From an uncultured Prevotella sp. (GTDB lineage Bacteria; Bacteroidota; Bacteroidia; Bacteroidales; Bacteroidaceae): DNA of 64,000 bases. A program made the translations under genes and the position numbers. Positions 17,100 to 25,802 of this stretch are shown piece by piece. The stretch's first letter is position 1. Each line of letters opens with the position of its first letter. The stretch is taken from positions 27,061 to 91,060 of the forward strand of contig CAMVSV010000006.1 of the NCBI GenBank assembly GCA_947170265.1. Direction: 5' to 3'. The notes beneath the pieces were generated by a model. It worked only from the letters and a program-made list of their open reading frames with translations, had not been told where the DNA came from and ran no database searches.

Positions 17100-19400
17100 A
17101 TGCATACCATGTTAAAGGATATAATAAACGGCATCATTGCAACCCTTATTGCCACTACCATGCAAGCACAGACACTCGTGATAAACGAGGTGATGACTGC
17201 CAACATCGACATGTTTCTGAGTCCATCAACCAATTTTGACGGGTGGATAGAGCTGTATAATCCCACTTCCAAGGCTATAGACATAAATGGATACTATGTG
17301 AGCGACGATGCCTCAGACCTGAAGAAATGGCAATACCCCCATTCGCTCACTATAGCACCCAAGGGCTTTGCCACATTGTGGTTCGACCATTATGAAGACC
17401 TTGACACCCAAGTGCCCTTCAAGCTTGACAACGGCGGAGGCTCCATATTCGTGAGCAATGGCACAGGAACAGTCGTTGCACGAGCCGACTACCCGCAGTG
17501 CATCTCCCGCACCAGCTATGCACGGACAGCCGACAACGGCGACACATGGGGCATGACTGCCGAGCCTACACCCGGTAGGACGAACCAGACCTCTACATTC
17601 GCTACCGAGCAACTCGCCATACCCTACATTGACAAACCATCGCAGATGCTTGGCAGCAAGAGCGTGAGACTTAGCGTTGACATTCCAGAGGGAACAACGC
17701 TGCGCTACACCACCGACGGCACGACACCAACGATGAGCAACGGCATGACCAGCAGCGACGGCAGGTTCTCCATCGGGGAAACCACAGCCTTCCGTTTCCG
17801 CCTGTTCAAGAAAGGAATGCTTCCCAGCAAGCCTGTCACCCGCACCTTCATAAAGCCCGGCATGGAGCACACACTGCCCGTGGTAGCGGTGGTATGCGAC
17901 GACAACTACCTCTACGACGACGAGATAGGAGTGATGGTCAAGGGCACCAACGGCAAGAGCGGCAATGGTCAGGACGAACCCTGCAACTGGAACATGGAAT
18001 GGGAGCGTCCGGTGAGTTTCACATTGTTCAACACCGACGGCTCGGAAGCCTTCTCTCAAGACACATGGCTGGAGCTGTCGGGAGGCTGGAGCCGCGCCTA
18101 CGAGCCCCACTCCTTCAAGCTCAAGGCCAACAAAGTGTTCGGCACGAAGAAGTCCATGGAATATGCTTTCTTTGCCGACAAACCCATAAAGAAATATAAA
18201 AGCATACTCATGCGCAACGGTGGAGGCGATACCTCCAGCCGCATACTCGATGCCGCACTACAGACCATAGCCATGCGTTCGGGAATAGACCTTGACATGC
18301 AAAGCTACATGCCCACCGTGCACTATATCAACGGAGTGTATAAAGGACTGATAAACATGCGCGAACCCTCCAACAAGCATTATGTATGGGCAAACTACGG
18401 ATGGGATGACGACGAGATTGACTTTCTGGAAATGAATGGCAGCCTCGTGCCGGAATTCAAATGCGGCGACAGCAAGGCGTTTGACCAATGGCTGCAACTG
18501 TCGGACAATGCTGAGGACAACGACACCTACCACGCCATCTCAGACTTGGCAGACATAGACGAATACATAAACTACATGGCACTGGAGCTTTTTCTTGGCA
18601 ACAACGACTGGATGAGAAACAACATAAAAATGTTCCGCCACCGCAACAACGGCAAATACAGAACCATACTCTTCGACCTTGACGCCGCCCTGAAAGCCTC
18701 CTACCCTTTTGCAAAGATTGAAGAAGCCTGTAAGGATAACAATCCGCAGGGCAGGCTTTTCGTCAACATGCTCAGGAACGACAGCTTCCGCCGGCAGTTC
18801 ATCGACACCTACTGCCTCATGGCAGGCAGCATATACCGTTACGACAGAGCTGCGAAGATTGCCGATGAGCTCGCCAAGAATGTGGAATCAACACTTGCCG
18901 TGGAAAATCTCTCTGCATGGACAAAGATCAAATTCCTCAAGAAATACCTCGCATCGTTCATCACCAACATGGAAGGAAACATAAGGAAATTCGCACCCAT
19001 GCAACTCACAGACACCGAAGCCATGACTGTAAGCCTCAACAGCAACACCCGTCACTCAGAGCTGAGACTCAACGGAATAGCCATACCCTACAACGACTTC
19101 AGCGGAAAGCTCTTCCCACCAGCCACCGTCACGGCGACACCCACCGACGACTATATATTCGAGTGCTGGAAAGTAGCCGACAGTGATATGGTCTACTCCA
19201 CCGATGCAGAGATTGTTCTCCCACTGGAAGGCATACAGCTCACCGCCATCTTCCACAGAGACCCCTCAGGCATAAGAACCCTGCAACGCGAAGAGCCTGC
19301 CCACAAAGGCTTGTACGACCTTCAGGGCAGACCCATACCACAATCACCCGTCAAGGGAGTTTATATCAGAGATGGCAAGAAAGTGGTTGTGAACAAGTAG
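17100..19400 (+). CDS. Secreted CotH-kinase-family protein with lamin-tail domain
   Basis: A 766-residue exported protein. After a signal peptide (IIATLIATTMQAQ), residues 24-150 form a lamin-tail-like domain (LVINEVMTANIDMF ... DGWIELYNPTSKAIDINGYYVSDD). Residues 185-245 resemble a chitobiase C-terminal-type domain (RYTTDGTTPTMSNG). Residues 300-630 resemble CotH, a family of atypical secreted protein kinases (GVYKGLINMREPSNKHYVW, FLGNNDWMRNNIKMFR, ILFDLDAAL). The tail GLYDLQGRPIPQSPVKGVYI is the C-terminal module seen on many Prevotella exported proteins. The target is unknown. It is monocistronic. Confidence 0.82.
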   Translation: MHTMLKDIINGIIATLIATTMQAQTLVINEVMTANIDMFLSPSTNFDGWIELYNPTSKAIDINGYYVSDDASDLKKWQYPHSLTIAPKGFATLWFDHYEDLDTQVPFKLDNGGGSIFVSNGTGTVVARADYPQCISRTSYARTADNGDTWGMTAEPTPGRTNQTSTFATEQLAIPYIDKPSQMLGSKSVRLSVDIPEGTTLRYTTDGTTPTMSNGMTSSDGRFSIGETTAFRFRLFKKGMLPSKPVTRTFIKPGMEHTLPVVAVVCDDNYLYDDEIGVMVKGTNGKSGNGQDEPCNWNMEWERPVSFTLFNTDGSEAFSQDTWLELSGGWSRAYEPHSFKLKANKVFGTKKSMEYAFFADKPIKKYKSILMRNGGGDTSSRILDAALQTIAMRSGIDLDMQSYMPTVHYINGVYKGLINMREPSNKHYVWANYGWDDDEIDFLEMNGSLVPEFKCGDSKAFDQWLQLSDNAEDNDTYHAISDLADIDEYINYMALELFLGNNDWMRNNIKMFRHRNNGKYRTILFDLDAALKASYPFAKIEEACKDNNPQGRLFVNMLRNDSFRRQFIDTYCLMAGSIYRYDRAAKIADELAKNVESTLAVENLSAWTKIKFLKKYLASFITNMEGNIRKFAPMQLTDTEAMTVSLNSNTRHSELRLNGIAIPYNDFSGKLFPPATVTATPTDDYIFECWKVADSDMVYSTDAEIVLPLEGIQLTAIFHRDPSGIRTLQREEPAHKGLYDLQGRPIPQSPVKGVYIRDGKKVVVNK

Positions 19401-19433
19401 CCACAAAGCCAGCTTTTCCATGCCACGCGCTGC

Positions 19434-20312
19434 CTATCCCAGTCCCAACGGATTGTTGCGATAAGCAGCGCGTGTCTTCTGCTCAATACCCTCGGCACTA
19501 TAGTCACCACTCACGCCCGAAGCCTCGTCGGGTTCCAGTTCAAGCACCCTCTCGCCATCCTCTGTGGCACCAATGGTATCACCCATGGCAAGCCTCAAGG
19601 CACCACGCTCACGGAATGCAGTCACGCAGAACGGGTTCTCCTCCACTACCTTATCATAATAGCCGAGGGCTTCGTCATTGGAGCCACGCGCCTTTTCTAT
19701 GCGTGCCTTCAGCAAGAGCACATCCTCATTGGTAGAAGCATGCTCCAAGAGCCAGGCTGCATCGCCATCGGCACCATTGAGGTCGCCAAGGTCAAGGAGC
19801 ATCTCTGCACGACAGAGATAGGCATCGCCATATTTGTCATTAAGAGAAATGGCTTGGGTGAGCATGGCAAGAGCCGACACCACGTCGCCAAGGCCCTTCT
19901 TGGCACGGGCACAGAGATAGCTCGCCTGGGCATCAGAGCCATCGAGCGCCATGGCTTTCTGGCTTGCCTCGTCCATCATGGCATAATCTTCCATCATGAA
20001 TGCCACATTGGCAATGCGGATGAACACCTGAGTGTTGTCGGGCTGAGCCCCGGCAAGCACCCGGAGCTGTTCCAAGGCTTCAGCAAGCAACCCCTTGCGC
20101 ATGAGCACCAGCGAGAGATAGTCGCGCACCTCCAGATCATCGTGCAGCTCCAATGCCCCACGGAAGAACCTTTCGGCATAGTCCATCTGTCCCATGCGCA
20201 TGGCTTTCACGCCATCATACTTTAGCACGTCAAACTGCCGTGCCTCATCATTTCTTTTCTTGTCGTCGGCAGACTCTGTTGCGCCGCCAAACAGTGATTT
20301 CAGAAAACCCAT
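19434..20312 (-). CDS. Tetratricopeptide-repeat protein
   Basis: A 292-residue cytoplasmic protein without signal peptide, beginning MGFLKSLFGGATESADDKK and then containing about six or seven TPR units from residue 30 to 255 (e.g. AYLCRAEMLLDLGDLNGADG, ALGYYDKVVEENPFCVTAF). TPR arrays are protein-protein scaffolds; no partner is suggested by the neighbours. The N-terminal FLKSLFGG helix may touch the membrane. A TATTTTTG box on the minus strand (20396-20403) about 85 bases upstream is the likely promoter. Confidence 0.8.
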   Translation of the reverse strand: MGFLKSLFGGATESADDKKRNDEARQFDVLKYDGVKAMRMGQMDYAERFFRGALELHDDLEVRDYLSLVLMRKGLLAEALEQLRVLAGAQPDNTQVFIRIANVAFMMEDYAMMDEASQKAMALDGSDAQASYLCARAKKGLGDVVSALAMLTQAISLNDKYGDAYLCRAEMLLDLGDLNGADGDAAWLLEHASTNEDVLLLKARIEKARGSNDEALGYYDKVVEENPFCVTAFRERGALRLAMGDTIGATEDGERVLELEPDEASGVSGDYSAEGIEQKTRAAYRNNPLGLG

Positions 20313-20395
20313 ATTATTTCATCGTTATTGTTGCTCATCCCCCGACATTTCCACCATGTGGAACCGTCAACACAGGAATTGATTTATACAGACTG

Positions 20396-20403
20396 CAAAA
20401 ATA
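20396..20403 (-). promoter_or_regulatory. Promoter -7 box for the TPR protein gene
   Basis: TATTTTTG on the minus strand, about 85 bases before the start. The -33 region has no clear TTG. Confidence 0.4.
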
Positions 20404-20513
20404 AGGAAAATATCCGGAAACGAGCACTACAAACTCACATTTTACCATGTCTCACCCACAATGACAAAGCTCTGAGCAATTGTCAACAGGAGGCAAAACA
20501 TAACAAAAATCCC

Positions 20514-20532
20514 CGTGAAACATTTTGTAAAT
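20514..20532 (+). repeat. Left copy of a 19-bp direct repeat flanking the hsd island
   Basis: CGTGAAACATTTTGTAAAT, identical to 30224-30242. Weaker similarity, including AGGCAAAA, extends about 24 bases to the left in both copies. It lies in the 489-base gap 20313-20801, which otherwise holds the TPR promoter, a plus-strand TAACTTTG box at 20570-20577 that may drive hsdM, and no convincing gene. Confidence 0.7.
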
Positions 20533-20569
20533 TTCTATGCCACGAAGAGATTTTCTCACCTAAAAAGCT

Positions 20570-20577
20570 TAACTTTG
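20570..20577 (+). promoter_or_regulatory. Possible hsdM promoter -7 box
   Basis: TAACTTTG with no good -33 partner; it would give a leader of about 215 bases before the hsdM ATG. Confidence 0.4.
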
Positions 20578-20801
20578 TGGGCAATACGCGGGCACGCGCA
20601 TACAACATAGTTGTCAGGGAACCAAAGGTGGAAACGATTGGCGCAGATGGGAGGATAGCAGGAAGAACTACCCAGAAAACTACCCAAGAAAACAGCCGAA
20701 ATCATATTGGAGGCCATTAGGCAGGAACCTTCTATAAGCAGAAAATAAGTGGGAGTTTGTCATGGACTTCCGTAAGAAAAAGAAATACAGAACATAATAA
20801 T

Positions 20802-22313
20802 ATGGCAAAGAAAAAGAACGAGAATACCACCTCGATAGGATTTGAAGAGGTGATTTGGCGAGCAGCCGACAAACTGCGTGGCAACCTGAATGCCTCGGAG
20901 TATGAGGGTGTGGTGCTTGGACTGATTTTCCTGAAGTATATCAGCGACAAGTTTGAAGTGAAGTATGCGGAACTGTCGGAAGATGAATACGCTGATGTGG
21001 AGGACAAGGACGAGTACGAGGCTGACGGCGTGTTCTTCGTACCGCAGGAAGCCCGATGGAATGTCATCAGTCTGGCGGCTCATACGCCAGAGGTTGGACG
21101 CATCATCGACGATGCGTTGCAGGCCATAGAGCGTGAGAACCCGAAACTAAAGGGCGTACTGCCCGGCAACTATGCCCGTCCTGAATTGGACAAACGCCGC
21201 TTGGGAGATGTTGTTGACCTCTTCTCAAACATCGAGATGTATGCTTCTGGCGAAGAGAAAGACCTCCTTGGCCGTGTCTATGAGTACTGTCTGCAGAAGT
21301 TCGCTTCGATGGAAGGTAAGAATGCTGGCGAGTTCTATACGCCCAGCTGCATCGTACGCACCATCGTTGAGATACTGCAACCCTTCCAAGGCCGTGTCTA
21401 CGACCCCTGCTGCGGCTCTGGCGGTATGTTCGTTCAGAGTGCCAAGTTCATCAAGAACCACCAGAAGGAACTCTCGGGCATCAGCGTCTATGGTCAGGAA
21501 GCAAACCCCAGCACATGGAAGATGGCACACATGAATGTGGCTATTCGTGGACTGGAGGCCAATCTCGGGCAATCGTATGCCGACACGTTCTTTAACGACC
21601 AGCATCCCACATTGAAAGCCGACTTCATCATGGCGAACCCACCGTTCAACCTCAGCGACTGGGGAGCGGACAAACTGGAGAAAGACCCGCGCTGGAAGTT
21701 CGGATTGCCGCCTGCCGGCAACGCTAACTTCGCTTGGATGCAGCACATGATTCACCACCTCTCCCCTACGGGTCGCATCGGTCTGGTATTGGCCAATGGT
21801 GCCTTGTCATCACAGACAGGTGGCGAGGGTGACATCCGCCAGCGCATCATCGAAGCCGACTTGGTGGAAGGTATCATTACCCTGCCCTCGCAGTTGTTCT
21901 ACTCCACGGGCATTCCCGTATCATTATGGTTCCTGACGCGCAATAAGCAGCAACCCGGCAAGACGCTCTTCATCGATGCCCGCCAGATGGGTACGATGGT
22001 GACCCGTGCCGTGCGTGAGTTGCAGCAGGAAGATATTGCCCGTATTGCTGACACCTTCAATCAGTTCCGCAGTGGTACGCTCGAAGACGAAAAGGGATTC
22101 TGTGCCGTGCGTTCCATCGAGGACATCCGTGCGCAGGACTTCATTCTCACCCCAGGCCGCTATGTGGGCATTGCCGAGCAGGAAGACGACGGAGAACCGT
22201 TTGAGGACAAAATGAAGCGGCTGACCTCGGAACTGAGCGGGCTCTTTGAGCAGAGCCACCAGTTGGAGGAGGAGATTAGGAAGCAGTTAGGGAGTATTGG
22301 ATTCAACGTATAG
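20802..22313 (+). CDS. hsdM: Type I restriction-modification DNA methyltransferase subunit
   Basis: N6-adenine methyltransferase of a type I restriction system; with HsdS it methylates the host's target sites. The 503 residues from this ATG (MAKKKNENTT; the ORF track starts 15 codons earlier) have an HsdM N-terminal helical domain (residues 10-160). The methylase core follows, with GEFYTPSCIVRTIVE, SAM motif DPCCGSGGMF near 201-210 and catalytic NPPFNLSDWG near 279. GC-rich third positions resemble the host genome. It is the first gene of the island; the usual next gene, hsdS, is displaced 2.2 kb by three extra genes. Confidence 0.95.
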   Translation: MAKKKNENTTSIGFEEVIWRAADKLRGNLNASEYEGVVLGLIFLKYISDKFEVKYAELSEDEYADVEDKDEYEADGVFFVPQEARWNVISLAAHTPEVGRIIDDALQAIERENPKLKGVLPGNYARPELDKRRLGDVVDLFSNIEMYASGEEKDLLGRVYEYCLQKFASMEGKNAGEFYTPSCIVRTIVEILQPFQGRVYDPCCGSGGMFVQSAKFIKNHQKELSGISVYGQEANPSTWKMAHMNVAIRGLEANLGQSYADTFFNDQHPTLKADFIMANPPFNLSDWGADKLEKDPRWKFGLPPAGNANFAWMQHMIHHLSPTGRIGLVLANGALSSQTGGEGDIRQRIIEADLVEGIITLPSQLFYSTGIPVSLWFLTRNKQQPGKTLFIDARQMGTMVTRAVRELQQEDIARIADTFNQFRSGTLEDEKGFCAVRSIEDIRAQDFILTPGRYVGIAEQEDDGEPFEDKMKRLTSELSGLFEQSHQLEEEIRKQLGSIGFNV

Positions 22314-22315
22314 AT

Positions 22316-22331
22316 TCTCATTTATGGAAGA
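22316..22331 (+). repeat. Left copy of 16-bp duplication of the hsdS start region
   Basis: TCTCATTTATGGAAGA just after the hsdM stop, identical to 24529-24544, where it spans the hsdS start codon. About 15 further bases are similar (both continue to AAGAATATAA). Read as a relic of the ancestral hsdM-hsdS junction. Confidence 0.65.
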
Positions 22332-22350
22332 GAACAAGAATATAACAATA

Positions 22351-23469
22351 ATGGCTGAACAGCAAAATAATGTGCTGTTTAAGGATGCTTGTCTGATAAT
22401 TGACCAGGCGCAAGCCTACGCTTACCGTTTGGTCAACGAAACACTCATCAAGCGCAATTGGCTGTTAGGCTTGCGCATTCAGCATGAAGTACTGCAAGGG
22501 CAGCGTGCTGAATATGGTGAACAGACCATTCAAGGATTAGCGGTTCAATTAGTGGAAAAGTATGGTGATAGCTTTAGTAGAAGAAATTTGTATCACTATC
22601 TAGATTTCTACAAGTCATTCCCGAACTTTTTCCACGCAGAGAGTGGAAAATCTATCGAAGAACAAATTGTGAACGCACTGCGTTCGCAATCAAGAGACAA
22701 TCTAAAAAACATTTTGAACTCACTGCGTTCACAATCGCCTATTCGCCTATCATGGACCCATTACCGTATTATTTTGCAGGAGAATACGGATAGAGGTAGG
22801 GCATGGTATGAGCAAGAGGCTACACGCGAAATGTGGAGTACACGCACCTTGCAGCGCAATGTGTCTTCACAGTATTACCATCGGCTTTTGCAATCGCAGA
22901 ATCAAGAGGTAGTGCATAACGAAATGCAAGCCCTTACTGCTCCGTTGCAAGACAAACTGGAATATCTGAAAAACCCTGTTGTGGCAGAGTTTCTTGGGTT
23001 TAAGAGCAACACCGCTTACACGGAAAGCAAGTTGGAGCAAAGCATCATCGACCATCTCGTCCATTTTCTTATGGAATTAGGCAAAGGGTTCGCCTTCGTT
23101 GACCGCCAGAAGCATATTCATACGGAGAAGGAAGATTATTACATAGACCTTGTGTTTTACAATTATCACCTTCGCAGTTTTGTGCTGATTGACCTAAAAA
23201 CTACAAAACTTTGCCATCAGGACGTGGGGCAGATGGATATGTATGTGAGAATGTACGATGAGATGGTGCGGCCGGAAGGACACAACCCAACCATTGGACT
23301 CTTGCTTTGTGCTGAAACCGACGAAGACATTGCCCGCTATTCTGTACTGAACGACAATGACCAACTATTTGCAGCCAAGTACCTGACATATATGCCAACT
23401 AAAGAAGAACTGCGCCGCGAGATAGAGCAGCAGAAGGAATTCTATCGTCTGCAACATAAGGAGGATTGA
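22351..23469 (+). CDS. DUF1016 (YhcG-type) PDDEXK nuclease-domain protein
   Basis: A 372-residue protein from the ATG at MAEQQNNVLFKDACL; an upstream in-frame ATG (22324) lies in the duplicated hsdS start and is probably not native. Residues 5-170 match the DUF1016 N-terminal domain (NWLLGLRI, AEYGEQTIQGLAVQLVEKYG, FSRRNLYHYLDFYKSF, LSWTHYRIIL). Residues 225-355 form a PD-(D/E)XK-type fold (DYYIDLVFYNYHLRSFVLID, then LK), with Asp where most relatives have Glu before x-Lys. A 15-codon internal duplication repeats N-x-LRSQS. The family is common in defence islands; its action with type I systems is not settled. Confidence 0.85.
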   Translation: MAEQQNNVLFKDACLIIDQAQAYAYRLVNETLIKRNWLLGLRIQHEVLQGQRAEYGEQTIQGLAVQLVEKYGDSFSRRNLYHYLDFYKSFPNFFHAESGKSIEEQIVNALRSQSRDNLKNILNSLRSQSPIRLSWTHYRIILQENTDRGRAWYEQEATREMWSTRTLQRNVSSQYYHRLLQSQNQEVVHNEMQALTAPLQDKLEYLKNPVVAEFLGFKSNTAYTESKLEQSIIDHLVHFLMELGKGFAFVDRQKHIHTEKEDYYIDLVFYNYHLRSFVLIDLKTTKLCHQDVGQMDMYVRMYDEMVRPEGHNPTIGLLLCAETDEDIARYSVLNDNDQLFAAKYLTYMPTKEELRREIEQQKEFYRLQHKED

Positions 23470-23504
23470 CTATGGGAGAATATATAAACCGAAAATTTAA
23501 AAAT

Positions 23505-23888
23505 ATGAAGAAATTGTTATTAATGCTTTTGCTGTTTATTCCTCTGATGGGATTCTGCCAGTCGGAAGAGAAACAGTATTACATCTACAACATCGTATCT
23601 TTTGAGGGTGTTTTTACTAAAGAAGACTTTAAAGTTTTTTATGACGATGGTATAGAAGTAAAACGAATGCGTAATGATAAGGGCGAAAAGGCGAGATTCT
23701 CAACACCCGCAGGAGCATTGATGTATTTTATTTCTCAAGGTTGGGAGATGTACTTAAATGGCGCAACGTCTAGAGGAGCTTCAATTCAAGGAACCGGTTC
23801 TTCTCAAACCAGTTCATATTGGATTCTGCGTAAGCCCTGCACGAAGGAAGAGTTTGAAAAAGCTGTTGAGGCTGCAAAAAAGAAGTAA
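23505..23888 (+). CDS. Small exported protein of unknown function inside the R-M island
   Basis: From the ATG at 23505 the product is 127 residues and opens with a clean signal peptide (MKKLLLMLLLFIPLMGFCQ), so it should be periplasmic or surface-exposed. The mature part (QYYIYNIVSFEGVFTKEDF ... FISQGWEMYLNG ... SSQTSSYWILRKPCTKEEFE) shows no recognised domain. The ORF-track start 13 codons earlier would bury the signal peptide. It is AT-richer than hsdM. It sits between the DUF1016 gene and a membrane-protein gene 2 bases downstream, suggesting they act together. An exported protein in a restriction operon is unusual. Confidence 0.7.
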   Translation: MKKLLLMLLLFIPLMGFCQSEEKQYYIYNIVSFEGVFTKEDFKVFYDDGIEVKRMRNDKGEKARFSTPAGALMYFISQGWEMYLNGATSRGASIQGTGSSQTSSYWILRKPCTKEEFEKAVEAAKKK

Positions 23889-23890
23889 AA

Positions 23891-24526
23891 ATGACGTTCA
23901 AAAAGACAGAAAAGGAAATAATCAGAGCCATTGTGAAATTCGGTGAAAAAGAACATTCTATGGCTAAAGTGCTAAACGAAAGCAAACTACTGGAAAAACG
24001 TGGTATCGTCATTGCTTTTGCAAGCAGCCGTAATTATGTCTTTTTTGACAAAATAAAATATGATTGGGAAGATGCAAAAGCGATAAGTTATATCTCAGAA
24101 CTAATCTCGCTTCTCAAGTATCTTATTGCAAATAGGCTTATCACCATATTGCCCATAAATGTAAGGGAGTTACATGTAGTAGGACGCCTGCACTCGAAAC
24201 TATTGAGACCTGGGTATACCGAAGTAGATGATGCTATTCTTGAAGTTGATTCGAATATGGGTGATTGGATAGACAAAGTAACCAATCAACAAACATATTG
24301 GCCAAATTGCTATACTGAAAAGGAATTACCAATATCTGCTTATTTCGAGTGCTGGTTCTCTGTAAGTCAAGAACTGAAAGATTTAGTAGAAAATGATTTC
24401 TTGACTGAAGTACAACTTCGTTTCAAAAAACAGCAACGCTTAACTTGGATTTCAATAATTGTTGCAGGTTTTATTGGTATTGCAAGTATAATTATAAATG
24501 TTATAGGATTATTCCTACAAAAATAA
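23891..24526 (+). CDS. Tail-anchored membrane protein of unknown function
   Basis: A 211-residue protein with a hydrophilic N-terminal part of about 180 residues and a single C-terminal membrane helix (WISIIVAGFIGIASIIINVI) ending five residues from the stop. The main domain should therefore face the cytoplasm as a tail-anchored protein. No known domain recognised. Its start codon is 2 bases after the previous stop, so the pair is tightly coupled. GC content is clearly lower than in hsdM and hsdR, which points to a separate origin. Confidence 0.65.
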   Translation: MTFKKTEKEIIRAIVKFGEKEHSMAKVLNESKLLEKRGIVIAFASSRNYVFFDKIKYDWEDAKAISYISELISLLKYLIANRLITILPINVRELHVVGRLHSKLLRPGYTEVDDAILEVDSNMGDWIDKVTNQQTYWPNCYTEKELPISAYFECWFSVSQELKDLVENDFLTEVQLRFKKQQRLTWISIIVAGFIGIASIIINVIGLFLQK

Positions 24527-24528
24527 AC

Positions 24529-24544
24529 TCTCATTTATGGAAGA
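24529..24544 (+). repeat. Right copy of 16-bp repeat at the hsdS start
   Basis: TCTCATTTATGGAAGA, containing the hsdS start codon; identical to 22316-22331. Confidence 0.65.
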
Positions 24545-25784
24545 ATGGAAAGAATATAAGTTAGGAGAGATTCTGTGTGAAAAGGGGTACATTAGAGGTC
24601 CCTTTGGCTCTGCCTTAAAGCGAGGAGATATGCTAAATGAAGGAATCCCCGTTTACGAGCAACAACATGCTATTTATGGTAAAAGGGACTTTAGATATTA
24701 TATAAGCAAGGATAAATATGAAGAAATGAAACGTTTTACAGTTTATCCTGGAGATATTCTTATAAGCTGCTCTGGTACTATAGGAGAAGTCTCAATAATA
24801 AAAGAGGAAGACCTTAAAGGAATAATTAGCCAAGCTCTTCTTCTACTTCGCCCGAAAAAAGAAGTTGTTACGCCTGAGTTTCTTCTGTATTTTTTCAGAA
24901 CTCCCCAAGGACATAATTCTATAACATCTCGTTCTTCTGGTTCTGTTCAAGTAAATATTGCCCGTAGAGATGTTATTGAACAGATTCCCTTGTATCTACC
25001 TCATAGAAAAATGCAGAACAGAATTGTCTCCATCCTCAAATCTCTTGATGACAAAATCGAGGTGAACAGGCGGATAAACGAGAATTTGGAACAGCAGGCA
25101 CAGGCATTGTTTAAGTCATGGTTTGTGGACTTCGAGCCATTTCGCGACCAGCCTTTTGTGGAGTCGGAATTGGGGATGATTCCTAAAGAGTGGAGAGTTG
25201 GGACGATAGGTGAGTTATGTTCCCTTGTATCTGGTTTTGCATTCCAATCCTGTACTTATGTTGACAAGGGTTTATATCGTTTAGTGACTATAAAAAACGT
25301 ACAAGACGGCTATTTAAATTCAGATGGTGCAGTATGTCTTAATGAAGTGCCGTCAAGAATGCCAATACATTGTTTATTAAAGATTGGAGATATTCTTCTT
25401 TCGCTTACAGGGAATGTTGGAAGATGTTGCTTTGTTAACGAAAAAAGGTTGCTGTTAAATCAACGCGTAGCAAAAATAATTCCAAATAAGGATTCATTTT
25501 GGGGTTATATATATACTTTCTTCAGAAATGAAGATATTAAGACACTTTTAATGTCAATTGCAAAAGGAACCGCACAGGCAAATTTAAGTCCTGTTGAAAC
25601 ATTAAAGCTTACCACTATTGTACCAACTAATGAGGTAATAGAGAAGTTTTCGAAGATAGTAAATAGTCTTTATGAGGAGTTTATTAAAAATACGATTGAA
25701 TCCCGCCGCCTCGCCCAACTCCGCGACACCCTTCTCCCTCGCCTGATGTCGGGTAAAATAAAAGTGGGGGACGTAACGTTATAA
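24537..25784 (+). CDS. hsdS: Type I restriction-modification specificity subunit
   Basis: Determines the DNA target of the HsdM/HsdR complex. The 415 residues have the usual plan: target-recognition domain 1 (residues 1-160, starting MEEWKEYKLGEIL), central conserved helix (ILKSLDDKIEVNRRINENLE), then QQAQALFKSWFVDFEPF. Target-recognition domain 2 follows (from about 215, PKEWRVGTIGELCSLVSG), and then a C-terminal helix (RRLAQLRDTLLPRLMSGKIK). Both recognition domains are AT-rich compared with hsdM and hsdR, as expected for exchangeable domains. No second hsdS copy or invertase is nearby, so phase variation by inversion is not indicated here. Confidence 0.95.
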   Translation: MEEWKEYKLGEILCEKGYIRGPFGSALKRGDMLNEGIPVYEQQHAIYGKRDFRYYISKDKYEEMKRFTVYPGDILISCSGTIGEVSIIKEEDLKGIISQALLLLRPKKEVVTPEFLLYFFRTPQGHNSITSRSSGSVQVNIARRDVIEQIPLYLPHRKMQNRIVSILKSLDDKIEVNRRINENLEQQAQALFKSWFVDFEPFRDQPFVESELGMIPKEWRVGTIGELCSLVSGFAFQSCTYVDKGLYRLVTIKNVQDGYLNSDGAVCLNEVPSRMPIHCLLKIGDILLSLTGNVGRCCFVNEKRLLLNQRVAKIIPNKDSFWGYIYTFFRNEDIKTLLMSIAKGTAQANLSPVETLKLTTIVPTNEVIEKFSKIVNSLYEEFIKNTIESRRLAQLRDTLLPRLMSGKIKVGDVTL

Positions 25785-25802
25785 ATAAAGAAAGGACAGA
25801 AT

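Noticed and set aside
20328-20720. 130-aa ORF before hsdM
   Set aside because: Reads through the TPR promoter and the flanking repeat; composition unlike a protein, no domain.
24537-25784. Phase-variable hsdS by inversion
   Set aside because: Only one hsdS, no recombinase and no inverted copy of a recognition domain in the window.
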